Assembly: GCA_963842515.1 (NCBI GenBank)
Contig: CAWJGO010000001.1
Location: 1,240,001 to 1,304,000, forward strand
DNA length: 64,000 bases
Direction: 5' to 3'
DNA from: CADEED01 sp963842515
Lineage (GTDB): Bacteria; Pseudomonadota; Gammaproteobacteria; Steroidobacterales; Steroidobacteraceae
Shown here: positions 18,789 through 28,207 of the stretch, one piece after another
Numbering within the stretch: the stretch's first letter is position 1
Layout of the letters: the number at the start of each line of letters is the position of its first letter
Position numbers and translations under genes: made by a program
The notes under the pieces: generated by a model
The model's input: only the letters and a program-made list of their open reading frames with translations
Told to the model about the DNA's origin: nothing
Database searches by the model: none

Positions 18789-20324
18789 ATGAATACAGAA
18801 GCCACTATGACCGGTTCGTTGCCGGTATCAGCCGAGGCCAGAAAAACTTTCGCGGTGTGTTTCGCCGCGCTGGTTGCGACTTCCTTTTGCTTCATCCTCC
18901 GCGCGTTTTCGATAGACGCGTGGGGGGTGGAGTTTGGGTTGTCCGAGACCCAGAAGGGCGAGCTCGCGGGCGTGGGCCTGTGGCCGTTCGCGATCAGCAT
19001 CGTGTTGCTGTCGCTCATCATCGATCGCATCGGCTTCAAGATGACGCTGTGGTTCGCCGCGGCCTGTCATCTGCTCGGTCTGATCCTCATCCTGCAGGCC
19101 GACGGCTACTGGTCGTTGTACTGGGGCACCTTCGTGCTGTCGCTGGGCAATGGCGCGGTGGAGGCGGGCATCAATCCGCTGATCGCACGCGAATTCCGCC
19201 ACGACAAGACGACATGGTTGAACCGATTGCATGCCGGATGGCCGGCGGGCTTCGTGCTCGGCGGCATCCTCGCCATGATGTTCCCGGCTGGCATGGGCTG
19301 GCGTTACCAGATGGCGCTGATCGCCATCCCGGTGATCACTTACATCGTCATGCTGGTCCCGCGGCAATTCCCGCCCAGCGAGCGCGTGGCGGCCGGTGTG
19401 TCGTACCGCGAGATGCTGGCAGAAGCCGGTTTCGTCAGCGCCTTCATCGTCGCAGGACTCATGGTGTTCGAATTGGCGCGCGTGTTCGAGCTCGGCGACG
19501 GCATCAAGTGGGGCCTCATCGCCGCGCTGACCATCGGCTATGGCCTGTGGTCGCGATCACCGGGCAAGCCGATCTTCATCGTCATGGCGCTGGTGATGAT
19601 CCCGCTGGCGGTCACCGAGCTCGGCACCGACAGCTGGATCACCTCGATACTCGCCCCTGCAATGGGGGATCTCGGCGTCAACGCCGGATGGGTGCTGGTC
19701 TACGCGATGGCAATCGTGCTGGTCTTGCGCCTTTTCGCAGGTCCGCTGGTGCACAGGTTCTCACCGCTCGGGCTGCTGGCCATCTCGGCGCTGGTTGCGG
19801 TCGCCGGTTTGCTGTTGCTCGCAAATTCGCAAGGCGCAGTCGCGATCATCGTGGCGGCCACGGTGTACAGCTTCGGCAAGGCGTTCTTCTGGCCGACGTC
19901 ATTGGGCGTCGTCGCCGAGCAGTCACCGCGCGGTGGCGCGATCACGCTCAATGTGGTGGCGGGTATCGGCATGCTGGGGGCGGGCGTCATCGGCGGTCCG
20001 CTGATCGGCCAGGTGCTGGATCGCCAGGTGGTGCATGGCGTCGCCGCTTATGACGCCAAGAACAACACGCAGCTCGTGGAATCGCTGAAGACGGAGCGCA
20101 CCGGCATCTTCGGCGACTACACGGCCATCGATCCCACGAAGCGCGCGACGATCACAGGCGATGAGAAGGCCGCCGTCGATGCGGCCGATCGTGAGTCGAA
20201 ACACGATGCGTTGCGCACCGTGGCGTGGCTGCCGGCGATCATGTTCCTGGTGTATCTGTGCCTGATCCTCTGGTTCAGGAGCCGGGGTGGATACAAGCCG
20301 GTGATTCTCGACATCAAAAGATGA
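18789..20324 (+). CDS. MFS transporter, probable sugar/cyclitol importer
   Basis: 511 residues with about 12 membrane helices. The MFS loop after TM2 appears as IDRIGFKMTLWFAAA, and HAGWPAGFVLGGIL lies in TM5. A hydrophilic loop of about 70 residues, rich in Lys/Asp, lies before the last helix. ATG 18789 has GGGGAG upstream and is preferred over GTG 18780. It is the last gene of the four-gene sugar run and is followed directly by a strong terminator. Confidence 0.87.
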   Translation: MNTEATMTGSLPVSAEARKTFAVCFAALVATSFCFILRAFSIDAWGVEFGLSETQKGELAGVGLWPFAISIVLLSLIIDRIGFKMTLWFAAACHLLGLILILQADGYWSLYWGTFVLSLGNGAVEAGINPLIAREFRHDKTTWLNRLHAGWPAGFVLGGILAMMFPAGMGWRYQMALIAIPVITYIVMLVPRQFPPSERVAAGVSYREMLAEAGFVSAFIVAGLMVFELARVFELGDGIKWGLIAALTIGYGLWSRSPGKPIFIVMALVMIPLAVTELGTDSWITSILAPAMGDLGVNAGWVLVYAMAIVLVLRLFAGPLVHRFSPLGLLAISALVAVAGLLLLANSQGAVAIIVAATVYSFGKAFFWPTSLGVVAEQSPRGGAITLNVVAGIGMLGAGVIGGPLIGQVLDRQVVHGVAAYDAKNNTQLVESLKTERTGIFGDYTAIDPTKRATITGDEKAAVDAADRESKHDALRTVAWLPAIMFLVYLCLILWFRSRGGYKPVILDIKR

Positions 20325-20334
20325 TGGGGGCACT

Positions 20335-20385
20335 CCCCATTTGCTAACAAATGGGGCCGGACCGCAAAGTCCGGTCCCTTTTTTT
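20335..20385 (+). terminator. Rho-independent terminator with tandem hairpins
   Basis: The first hairpin is CCCCATTTG (20335-20343) pairing with CAAATGGGG (20348-20356) around loop CTAA. It is followed at once by CCGGAC/GTCCGG (20357-20374) and a seven-T run at 20379-20385. It closes the isomerase-dehydrogenase-MFS operon, so the VOC gene 12 bases downstream probably depends on readthrough or its own promoter. Confidence 0.85.
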
Positions 20386-20396
20386 GTGGAGGTCGC

Positions 20397-20759
20397 ATGA
20401 GTGAACCAAAGCTTGAAGCCGTGGCGCCTATCTTCCAGGTTGCGAATCTGCAGCGCTCGATCGACTACTACACGAAGGTGCTCGGCTTCGCGATCGAATG
20501 GAGCTCAGGCGAGCCGCCGGGCATCGCCAGCGTTTGCCGCGACCGTGTCGAGATCAACCTGGCGCTCAACCCCGCTCCCTCGCCCGCGATGGTCTACATC
20601 CGCGTTGACGGCGTCGACGAATACTTCGCGCGCGTGGTCGCCGCGGGCGCGATCGTCAAAGTGCCGCTCGCCGATCGTCACTATGGCATGCGCGACGGAC
20701 GCATCCACGACCTCGATGGCAATGCGATCAACCTCGGTGAGTCACCGCTCAAAGACTGA
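20397..20759 (+). CDS. VOC/glyoxalase superfamily protein
   Basis: 120 residues, a single vicinal-oxygen-chelate unit. It starts with APIFQVANLQRSIDYYTKVLGF, the usual first beta-alpha-beta module, and ends with YGMRDGRIHDLDGNAINLGE, with a metal-ligand glutamate position. Such proteins include bleomycin-resistance-like binders and dioxygenases; no specific substrate is indicated. Its last 11 bases overlap the convergent TonB receptor gene. Confidence 0.83.
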   Translation: MSEPKLEAVAPIFQVANLQRSIDYYTKVLGFAIEWSSGEPPGIASVCRDRVEINLALNPAPSPAMVYIRVDGVDEYFARVVAAGAIVKVPLADRHYGMRDGRIHDLDGNAINLGESPLKD

Positions 20760-22638
20760 CCTTCACCCCGAGCCGTGGCGCGATGCCGCGGGCTTCGAAC
20801 CCTATGAACTGCTCGTACCGCTCGTCGGTGAGGTTGTCGATAGCCAGATAGGTCTCGAGCCGCGGTGACAGCTGCCACACCGCGCTCACGTCGATGCGCG
20901 TGTACGCCGGCAGGTCCACATCGCCCGTGGCGATCGATGAATCGAACGACGAGCCGACGTAAGTGGCCGCCGCGGAAAATTTCAGCGCCACGCTCGGCGA
21001 CCAGTGGGCGCCGATGCCTGCGCGCCAATCCGGCCGGTTGCGCAACTCGCCGCCGCCCTGGTTACCGATACGAGCGATGCGCGTCTTCGCGTTGGTGATC
21101 GAGGCGTCGAGCGTCCACTGCTCACCGACGCCCAGTCGCCCGGCGAGCTCCACGCCTTCCGAATCCACGCGATTGCGATTGACCAGCATGGGCGGCGGGC
21201 CCGAATCGAAATCGATGGCATTGCGGAATTCGCCGTCGAACCAGGTGGCGCTCCATCGTGCCGCGCCGTCGAGCAGTTGCTGCGACAGCTCGATCTCATG
21301 CGACTCCCCGCGCTCGGGCACCAGATCCGGATTGCCCACGAGCGGATGGCCCAGCGCATACAGGCTGGGTAGTTTGAAGGCCTTGCCCCAGCTGCCGGCC
21401 ACGGTGAAGCCGGTATCGGCCAATTCGTAGGCGACCCGCACCCGCGGGCTGGTCACCGATGAGTATCCATCGGGCTTGTCGATACGTACTCCTGCCTGGG
21501 TCGACAGACCGAAACGCGTCTCCAGGCGAACTTCGGCGAACGGGGCCCAGGACGTGCGTGTGAGCTCGAAGGAGGTGGGCAGCACGAATCCACCGCCAAA
21601 ATCGAGCGACCCGTCGCTCACCCCTTCTTCACGCTGCCACTCAGCGCCGTAGGCAAGCGACACGAAATCCGAGAATTTCTGCGTGCCGGTCATCGTGGCC
21701 GTGGAACGCGTGAGCGTGGAATCGACGATGCTCGGCGGCACGCCGAACGGGTCGCGAACGCCGGGCGCGATGCCGGGCGAATCGATGTGATCGTCACGAT
21801 CGAAATACCCCAGCGTCAGCGCAAACGTGGCATCGCCGGCGCGGTGCGTGACGCCTGCGCCGAACACCGCTTCATTCGCCTCGCGCGTTTCGACGTCGCG
21901 GATTGCCGCGAATTCATAACCGCCACTGTCGTCGGGAAATCCCTCGCGGCTGCTCTCCGAATAACGTCCCGAAACGGTCAGCATGGTCGAGCTGGCGAGG
22001 GCGATGTCGAAGGTGCCCGAGACCCGCTGCGAATCGAATTCGTTGCCGCGTACCTGCGCGCCTTCGTGGCTGTCACTGAAGCCCATGTTCCAGTTGCCAG
22101 CCGCCACCGGTCCACCGGTGTTCAGCGCAATTTCGTGGGTGTCGTAGGCGCCGCCCATGGCGTCCAGCGAGGCGTAGCCCTTCTCAGCTGGCGCATGGCG
22201 CGTGACGATGTTGATGACGCCCGCCAGCGCATCGCCACCGTACACGGCGGAATAGGGACCGCGCGCGATCTCGACGCGCTCGACGTCGGCGACGTCGAGC
22301 GCGGAGAAGTCGAACGAGCCGCCGCGTGCATTGGTGGGGTCGTTGACACGTACGCCGTCGATCAGCACCAGCGTGTAGTTAGGGTCGGCGCCGCGCATGT
22401 ACAGCGAGCCGGTGCCGCCACGCCCGCCCACCTGATCGACGTGCACGCCGGCCACGCGGCGCAGCAGATCCGCGAGCTTGGCCGGCTTCTCGACGTCGAA
22501 ATCCTCACGCTCGAGCACGGTGACATTGGCGGCGATCTCATCCGGTGCGGTGGCGACACGCGAACCGGTGACGACGATTTCGGGCTGCGGCGCGGGCGTT
22601 ACAGTGCCGGCATTCGCGGCGATGAGCATCCAGAGCAA
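20749..22638 (-). CDS. TonB-dependent outer-membrane receptor, BtuB-like
   Basis: About 629 residues. The plug domain starts after a TonB-box-like EIVVTGSR and includes LADLLRRVAGVHVDQVGGRGG, LYMRGADPNYTLVLIDGVRVND and VERVEIARGPYSAVYGGDALAGVINIVT. The barrel shows KAFKLPSLYAL with NPDLVPERGESHEIEL and ends in LAIDNLTDERYEQFIGFEARGIAPRLGVKVSL, with terminal aromatic spacing typical of BtuB. Vitamin B12 or a siderophore is the family expectation, while the context suggests a carbohydrate island. The start is uncertain. TTG 22638 has AAGGGG eight bases upstream; ATG 22629 is the alternative. Either gives a short, atypical signal peptide. Confidence 0.85.
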   Translation of the reverse strand: MLWMLIAANAGTVTPAPQPEIVVTGSRVATAPDEIAANVTVLEREDFDVEKPAKLADLLRRVAGVHVDQVGGRGGTGSLYMRGADPNYTLVLIDGVRVNDPTNARGGSFDFSALDVADVERVEIARGPYSAVYGGDALAGVINIVTRHAPAEKGYASLDAMGGAYDTHEIALNTGGPVAAGNWNMGFSDSHEGAQVRGNEFDSQRVSGTFDIALASSTMLTVSGRYSESSREGFPDDSGGYEFAAIRDVETREANEAVFGAGVTHRAGDATFALTLGYFDRDDHIDSPGIAPGVRDPFGVPPSIVDSTLTRSTATMTGTQKFSDFVSLAYGAEWQREEGVSDGSLDFGGGFVLPTSFELTRTSWAPFAEVRLETRFGLSTQAGVRIDKPDGYSSVTSPRVRVAYELADTGFTVAGSWGKAFKLPSLYALGHPLVGNPDLVPERGESHEIELSQQLLDGAARWSATWFDGEFRNAIDFDSGPPPMLVNRNRVDSEGVELAGRLGVGEQWTLDASITNAKTRIARIGNQGGGELRNRPDWRAGIGAHWSPSVALKFSAAATYVGSSFDSSIATGDVDLPAYTRIDVSAVWQLSPRLETYLAIDNLTDERYEQFIGFEARGIAPRLGVKVSL

Positions 22639-22714
22639 TGAGGTATCCCCTTCGGAGGTAGGGTTAATCGGAGACGCAATTTCGGTTAGTGTAGCCGCAC
22701 ACAAGGGGGGGTTC

Positions 22715-25700
22715 ATGTCCGGAAATGCTCGCCGCCACACCCTGGCGGTACTGACCATCGTTGCGCTCACAAGTTTCCAGGCCGCCGTGGCGCAGACTCC
22801 CGCCACGCCGGGCAATGCCTTTCGCGACAACCCGGATTGGTCCTTCGGCGACGGAGTATTGACCACGCAGGCGGCGCCAAAAGACCGGGGGTTGGCCACG
22901 CGCTCCACTCTGGCCGACAGTGTCACCGCTTTCGAATACCGGGCGCCCGCGGGCTCGCGCGCCACGCTATATGTTCAGGGACGTTATGCCTTCGATCTCG
23001 TGGGCAATGGCGAATGGGTGCCTTTCAGCCTGAGGTTCCGCGCTCCACGCTTCGATGCGGGTTTCAACAAGATAGAGAACGCCTTCGCACTCGAGGTTCG
23101 CAACGGTACCGACTTTCGTCGCAGCGTCATCATCGAAAATCCTGGCCCCAACGCGGTTTTCGGCGGAGAGGACCGGCGTGGACCCGCGTTCGTGGTGGTG
23201 CAGCAGGGGCCATTTTCGCTGCGCAACTCGCGCCATGATCCCGCGGATTTCGAGCAACTGAAGCTGCCCAAGGTTTCCGGTGGCGATACCAACGAAAAAG
23301 AGCTCCAGGATCTGGTTGCGGTCGGCAAGAACACCTTTACGCAGTTGGGTTGCGAAGCCTGCCACCTCGTCGAGCAGAACAGCGCCGCCGTGAGCTCGGG
23401 TCCGAACCTGTTCGGCCTGTTCCGCGACGATCCGCGCAACCGCGAAGTCGTCGAGGGCGGCGAAGGCCATCGCTTCCAGATCAAGGCGGGACGTGAATAT
23501 CTGCACCGCTCCATCCGTGCTCCCGCCGATCAGCTTGCGGTCGCCGAGAGCGGCCCGACGAAGGGCCAGCCCTATCTACCCGTCATGCCGCCTTTCGCCA
23601 AGGACATCCTGAGCGACGCGCAGATCGACGCTATCGGCGACTATCTGGCCACGTTGAACGAGGGGAGGAGCCGCGGTCCGATCACCAAGCTCGCCACGCT
23701 CGCTCCCGCCGCGCCTTACGATCCACTGACCGACGCCATGCAGTGGCTGGTCGGCGACGAGGTCCGTTTGCAGCGCGGGCCGCTGCCGGGCACATCGGGA
23801 CGTGCGATCCACGTCGGTAACCCCAACGGCGTGAACTACAGCTTCGACCCGCGCCTGCTGGCTGTCGTCAAGATCTGGCAAGGCGGCTTTCTCGAGATGT
23901 CGGGCGAGTTCGTCAATCGCGGCAACAACGGCCTCGCGCTCGGCTTCGACAGCCGCGAGATCGGCTTCGGCGATCGTGAGTACCTGCTCGCGCCCTTGAA
24001 CGCCGCGGGGCTGCCCGTGGACTTCAGTTTCAAGGAAGGAAAATTTCAGGACTTCTCCACCTTCAAGGCCGCGCTGTACAGCAAGGACGACCAGCTCGCG
24101 CGGATCGCCGCCGTCGATGCACAGTTCCTCGGCTACTCGCGCGACTCGAAAGACAAAACCGCCGCGCCCGTATTCAAGTACCGCATTGGCAAGAATGTGA
24201 TCGAGGTGAGCACGGCGATCTCCGAGCGCGGTGACGTGACGATCGCGGTCAGCGGCGCGCTGGTCGCTGCGCAGGCGTTCGTGCTCAACCCGCAGTTGTT
24301 GAAGGGTGCCAGCGTCAGCGGCGGTTCGATCGCCGGGGATCGATGGACGCTGCCCGCCGGAAAGACCCAAGCCACGCTCAAGGGCAATGTGGCCGTCGGT
24401 GGCAAGGCCTGGCGTCCGGCGGCTTCTAACTACGCGTACAAGCGCGCGCCGCTCGTGAAGGCGGCGTCCACTGCCAAGCTGCCTGCGGGCTACAGCATCG
24501 AGAACTATTATCCGCCCAAGGACAACTACGGCCGCGATCAGCTGTTCGAGGCGCTGGGTCTGAGTGTCGCCAAAGACGGCTCGGTGGTGGTCGCCACCCG
24601 CAGTGCGGGTCTCTGGCGCATCGTGAATGGCGAATGGCGCCTGTTTGCCGAAGGGTTGTTCGACAGCCTCGGCGTCGTCGTCGAAGACGGCAAGGGCCTC
24701 ACGGTCGTGGCCGGACAGAAGGCCGAGCTCACGCGCGTCTCGGACACCAATGGCGACGGCATTGCCGACAAATACGAAACGCTGTTCGACGCGCACTCCT
24801 ATCACGCGAACTATCACAGCTACATGCACGGCCCCGTGCGTGGCGCCGACGGTGCTTACTACCTCGCGCTGAATCTCGTCCATGACGGCGGCGGCACCGC
24901 CTACATGGGCGGCGGCAGTGTCATGGGCACGTGGGGCGGGTTCAACGGCTGGGCCGTGCGCGTCGAGGGCAGCGGCAAGTTCCAGTTGTTCGCCTACGGA
25001 TTGCGCAGCCCCGCGAGCGTGGGTGCGGCTCCTGATGGCCGCATCTGGTACACCGACAATCAGGGCGATTTCGTCGGTACCTCGAAAATGTTCGAGCTGA
25101 AGAAGGACAGGTTCTACGGGCACCCCGCCGGCCTCGTCGATCTGCCCGGCATGACGCCCGACTCGCCCGAGATCGCCTACGACAGATGGGCCGACCGCCG
25201 CGAAAAAGCCGTCATCCTGTTCCCGCACAACCGGGTCGCAAACTCTCCGGGAAATCCCGCTTGGCTCACGCAGAAAAAATTCGGCCCATTCGCCGGACAG
25301 ATGGTGATCGGCGATCAGACGCAGTCGAACCTGTTGCGCGTGGTGACGCAGAAGGTTGGCGATGTGGAACAGGGCAGTGTGATGCCGTTCTTCGAAGGTC
25401 TGGAGTCGGGCGTGATGCGTCCGGTGTTCCTGCCCGACGGCAGCCTGTTGTTAGGTCAGACCGGGCGCGGCTGGCAAGCCAAGGGCGGCAAGGTCGCGAG
25501 CTTGCAGCACGTACGCTGGGATGGAAAGACTGTCGCGCCACAGATCCTCGACATGCAGGCGAGCGCCCAGGGATTCCGCATCAATCTCACGCAACCGCTG
25601 GGCAATGGCGTGAGCGAAGCGATTCTGAAGTCCGCGCTGTCGCTGGAATCGTGGACCTATCGTGACGCGCCCGACTACGGTTCACCTGAGCTGGATCTTC

Positions 25701-25909
25701 ATGGCGAAGACACCACCGCGATCGTCATCGGCAAGGATCGCAGGTCCATCGATATCACGCTGGCGTCCACCGAGCAAAAGACAGTGCATCCGCGCCAGAT
25801 CGCGCGCGTGTATCACCTGAAGCTCGCGTCACAGACGCTGTTCGACGCGAATGCGCCGGCCGAGCTCAACGCGTATTACACGCTGCGGCAGTTTCCAGCG
25901 AAGAAGTAA
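22715..25909 (+). CDS. secreted multidomain cytochrome c / beta-propeller protein (sorbosone-dehydrogenase-like)
   Basis: 1064 residues with a signal peptide (cleavage near AVAQT). A DUF1080-like jelly-roll sits at residues about 30-190. A class I cytochrome c domain follows, with CEACH (Cys213, Cys216, His217) and axial Met291 in VMPPF. A region of about 240 residues comes next (LVGDEVRLQRGPLPG, FEFVNRG-like strands). The C-terminal six-bladed propeller (LSVAKDGSVVVATRSAGLW, GLRSPASVGAAPDGRIWYTDNQGD, PVFLPDGSLLLGQTGRGW) resembles the PVC-type sorbosone dehydrogenases of Planctomycetes. It probably oxidises a sugar and passes electrons to the bound heme; this is inferred. SD AAGGGGGG precedes ATG 22715. 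Confidence 0.86.
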   Translation: MSGNARRHTLAVLTIVALTSFQAAVAQTPATPGNAFRDNPDWSFGDGVLTTQAAPKDRGLATRSTLADSVTAFEYRAPAGSRATLYVQGRYAFDLVGNGEWVPFSLRFRAPRFDAGFNKIENAFALEVRNGTDFRRSVIIENPGPNAVFGGEDRRGPAFVVVQQGPFSLRNSRHDPADFEQLKLPKVSGGDTNEKELQDLVAVGKNTFTQLGCEACHLVEQNSAAVSSGPNLFGLFRDDPRNREVVEGGEGHRFQIKAGREYLHRSIRAPADQLAVAESGPTKGQPYLPVMPPFAKDILSDAQIDAIGDYLATLNEGRSRGPITKLATLAPAAPYDPLTDAMQWLVGDEVRLQRGPLPGTSGRAIHVGNPNGVNYSFDPRLLAVVKIWQGGFLEMSGEFVNRGNNGLALGFDSREIGFGDREYLLAPLNAAGLPVDFSFKEGKFQDFSTFKAALYSKDDQLARIAAVDAQFLGYSRDSKDKTAAPVFKYRIGKNVIEVSTAISERGDVTIAVSGALVAAQAFVLNPQLLKGASVSGGSIAGDRWTLPAGKTQATLKGNVAVGGKAWRPAASNYAYKRAPLVKAASTAKLPAGYSIENYYPPKDNYGRDQLFEALGLSVAKDGSVVVATRSAGLWRIVNGEWRLFAEGLFDSLGVVVEDGKGLTVVAGQKAELTRVSDTNGDGIADKYETLFDAHSYHANYHSYMHGPVRGADGAYYLALNLVHDGGGTAYMGGGSVMGTWGGFNGWAVRVEGSGKFQLFAYGLRSPASVGAAPDGRIWYTDNQGDFVGTSKMFELKKDRFYGHPAGLVDLPGMTPDSPEIAYDRWADRREKAVILFPHNRVANSPGNPAWLTQKKFGPFAGQMVIGDQTQSNLLRVVTQKVGDVEQGSVMPFFEGLESGVMRPVFLPDGSLLLGQTGRGWQAKGGKVASLQHVRWDGKTVAPQILDMQASAQGFRINLTQPLGNGVSEAILKSALSLESWTYRDAPDYGSPELDLHGEDTTAIVIGKDRRSIDITLASTEQKTVHPRQIARVYHLKLASQTLFDANAPAELNAYYTLRQFPAKK

Positions 25910-25931
25910 GTCGCGAAGGCTCGGGGAAAAT

Positions 25932-25961
25932 ACGCCGGCTGCGGACGCAGCCGGCGTTTTC
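25932..25961 (+). terminator. Rho-independent terminator
   Basis: ACGCCGGCTGCG (25932-25943) pairs perfectly with CGCAGCCGGCGT (25946-25957) around a two-base loop and runs into TTTT. An AAAA run precedes the stem. It separates the cytochrome/propeller gene from the TPR gene. The remaining 110 bases up to 26069 hold two copies of GGATCCGCGC (26015-26040 area) and no gene. Confidence 0.85.
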
Positions 25962-26069
25962 GTTCCGGCGCTTCGCCGCGTCCGCTTGCCGCACGCGCCG
26001 CTCCAGGCTTGCGGATCCGCGCGACACTCAGGATCCGCGCATTCCGCGCGAAGCACCTGAGGGAGTGTC

Positions 26070-27545
26070 ATGAACACGAATAATCATGCGTGGCTGACAG
26101 CGGCGTTGCTCGCACTCGCCATGCCGCTGACGGCGCTTGCCGCAGTGCAGGAAATCCCCGTCACCACCGCTTCCGCCGAGGCGCGGCTGGCGTTCGATGC
26201 GGGTCAGGCGGCACTCGACCGCGGTGATGCCGCGCCGGCCAATGAGCTGTTCCGAGCTGCGGTGGCAGCCGATCCAGGCTTTACCTATGCCTGGGTGAAT
26301 TTGAGCAACGCTGCGTTCTCAACCGAAGAATTCAACGCGGCGCTGCGCAGCGGCGAGCAGGGTGCGGCGAAGGCGAGTGACGGCGAGCGTGCACTGCTCG
26401 AATTCAACAAGCTGTTCCTCACCAACAACTTCGAGGCGCAGCTGGTGCTGGCGAGGCAACTCACGGAGAAATATCCGAACTCCCCGCGCGCATGGATGCT
26501 GCTGGCCGGCGCGCAGGCCGGGTTGAACCAGTTTGCCGAGCAGCGCTCCACCCTCGCCAAGGTCACCGAGCTGGCACCGTGGTTCGCGCCGGCGCCGTTC
26601 GCGCTCGGCGGATCCTACCTATTCAACCAGCCGACGGATTTTGCGAAGGCCGAAAAGTATTACCGGCAGGCGATCTCGGTCGCGCCAGGCAATGACATGT
26701 ACTACTGGTCGCTCGGCGATGTGTACCGCGGTTCCAACCGGCTGGAGGAAGCGCGACGCTACTACAAGCTTGCTCTGCAGCTCGATCCGAAGGACCCGAC
26801 GGCGCCGCTCAAATTGGGGCACGTGAATTCCTTCCTCGGCAATTTCGACGAGGCGCGCAAAGACTACGATCGGGGAATCGAGGCTGGCGGACCAGCGAAC
26901 GCGGGGTTTCTGGTGCCGTTCAAATCGCTGACCTGGGTCTACGCCGGCGAGCCGGCCAAGGCGATTCAGTCGCTCGAGAAACTGGTGGCCGACATCGACG
27001 GCTTTGGCGCCGGCAAAGACCAGGTGCTGAATGCAAAGGTATTCGCGCTCACCACCGCGGCGCGCATTGCCTTCCACAGCGGCCTGCACGATGACGCGGA
27101 ACGCGTGCTGACGATGCGCACGATGCTCATGCGCGAGAATGCCAAGCTCGTGGGCACGCCGGCGTTTTCGAACATCCAGGAAACGCAGATCGCGTTCTTC
27201 GATGGACAGCTCGCCGCCTGGAAAGGGGACTACAAGACCGCGGCGAAGCTCGCGCAGAAAACCGCGGCGCTCGTGGCGGGTGAGAGCAACCCGCGCAAAC
27301 TGGAGCCACACCACGAGCTGCTGGGGTTGATCGCGTTGGGTCAGAAGAGCTACAAGAAAGCAGTCGCGGAGCTGCGGCTCGCGGACCAGACCCAGCTGCG
27401 CAACAAATACCTGCTGGCGCAAGCTCTCGAAGCCACCCACGCTTCCGATGAAGCGAAGAAGCTCTACAAGGAAGTCGCGGAAAACAACTTCAACACGGTG
27501 GATTTCGCGCTGCTGCGCGCTGAAGCGCGCAAGAAGGCGGGATAG
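26070..27545 (+). CDS. exported tetratricopeptide-repeat protein
   Basis: 491 residues with a signal peptide (TALAAVQ cleavage). TPR units run through the mature protein, for example RLAFDAGQAALDRGDAAPAN, AWVNLSNAAFSTEEFNAALR, YYWSLGDVYRGSNRLEEARRYY and GQKSYKKAVAELRLADQ. The repeats suggest a periplasmic scaffold. It follows the secreted oxidoreductase and may serve it, although a terminator lies between. GAGGGAG precedes the ATG. Confidence 0.82.
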   Translation: MNTNNHAWLTAALLALAMPLTALAAVQEIPVTTASAEARLAFDAGQAALDRGDAAPANELFRAAVAADPGFTYAWVNLSNAAFSTEEFNAALRSGEQGAAKASDGERALLEFNKLFLTNNFEAQLVLARQLTEKYPNSPRAWMLLAGAQAGLNQFAEQRSTLAKVTELAPWFAPAPFALGGSYLFNQPTDFAKAEKYYRQAISVAPGNDMYYWSLGDVYRGSNRLEEARRYYKLALQLDPKDPTAPLKLGHVNSFLGNFDEARKDYDRGIEAGGPANAGFLVPFKSLTWVYAGEPAKAIQSLEKLVADIDGFGAGKDQVLNAKVFALTTAARIAFHSGLHDDAERVLTMRTMLMRENAKLVGTPAFSNIQETQIAFFDGQLAAWKGDYKTAAKLAQKTAALVAGESNPRKLEPHHELLGLIALGQKSYKKAVAELRLADQTQLRNKYLLAQALEATHASDEAKKLYKEVAENNFNTVDFALLRAEARKKAG

Positions 27546-27589
27546 GCGAGAAACAGGGGGCGCGCCCACCGAGGCGCGTCCCCTGCCAA

Positions 27590-28207
27590 TTACGCGGCTT
27601 TCTTGAGAAGGCCTTCGACTTCCATTGCCTCCAGCACTTTCGGACGCGCCGCAACGCGGACCAGATATTCCTTGAGTGCCGGCCACGGTTTCAGATCGAT
27701 GCCGAGGCCGTTGGTCCAGCTCACGACAGCGAACAGATACGCATCGGCCACGGTGAACGCCTCGCCGGTCAGGTATTTCTTCCCTGCGAGCTGCCTGTCG
27801 ATCCACTCGAATCTGTTGCTGAGGTTCGTGAGCGCGTATTGCTTCACCGCCGGATCGTTCGCGGGATTGAACAGCGGCGTGAAGCTCTTGTGTACTTCGC
27901 TGGTGATGTAGTTGAGCCACTCCTGCAGACGGTAACGCTCGAGGGTGCCGTTCTTCGGCGCGAGATTGGACTCGGGTTTCAGATCGGCGATGTACTGCAG
28001 GATCACCGGGCCTTCGGTGAGCACCTGGCCGTCGTCGAGCCTCAGAGCCGGCACCGCGCCTTTGGAATTCACGGCCAGGTAGTCGGAGCCGTCTTCGAAC
28101 TTCTTGGCGCGCAGATCGACGCGTTTGAGGTCGACGGACAAGCCCGCTTCGCGTAGCGCGATGTGGGACGCGAGCGAGCAGGCGCCGGGGGAGAAATACA
28201 ACTGCAT
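27590..28207 (-). CDS. glutathione S-transferase, GstA/beta-class-like
   Basis: 205 residues, the usual beta-class length. The N-terminal thioredoxin fold begins MQLYFSPGACSLASHIALREAG, with the conserved Cys10 that defines bacterial beta-class enzymes. GAVPALRLDDGQVLTEGPVILQYIAD is the GSH-site turn with the cis-Pro and Glu-Ser-like motif, here EGP. The C-terminal helical domain has FTVADAYLFAVVSW, the N-capping box. ATG 28207 has GGAG six bases upstream and is chosen over ATG 28219. It is divergent from an HxlR regulator with paired operators between them. Confidence 0.92.
   Translation of the reverse strand: MQLYFSPGACSLASHIALREAGLSVDLKRVDLRAKKFEDGSDYLAVNSKGAVPALRLDDGQVLTEGPVILQYIADLKPESNLAPKNGTLERYRLQEWLNYITSEVHKSFTPLFNPANDPAVKQYALTNLSNRFEWIDRQLAGKKYLTGEAFTVADAYLFAVVSWTNGLGIDLKPWPALKEYLVRVAARPKVLEAMEVEGLLKKAA

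Noticed and set aside
18773..20053. 426-codon plus-strand frame overlapping the MFS transporter
   Set aside because: Arg/Gly/His-rich translation with no homology pattern. The overlapping frame encodes twelve membrane helices with MFS motifs.
22639..22714. Cobalamin riboswitch upstream of the BtuB-like receptor
   Set aside because: The gap to the divergent gene is only about 76 bases and lacks a B12-box-like sequence. A full riboswitch needs about 200 bases.
23576..25228. 550-codon minus-strand frame antisense to the cytochrome/propeller gene
   Set aside because: Composition is that of a shadow frame in GC-rich coding DNA (Arg/Val/Glu/His bias, no motifs). The plus-strand gene has clear domains and a ribosome site.
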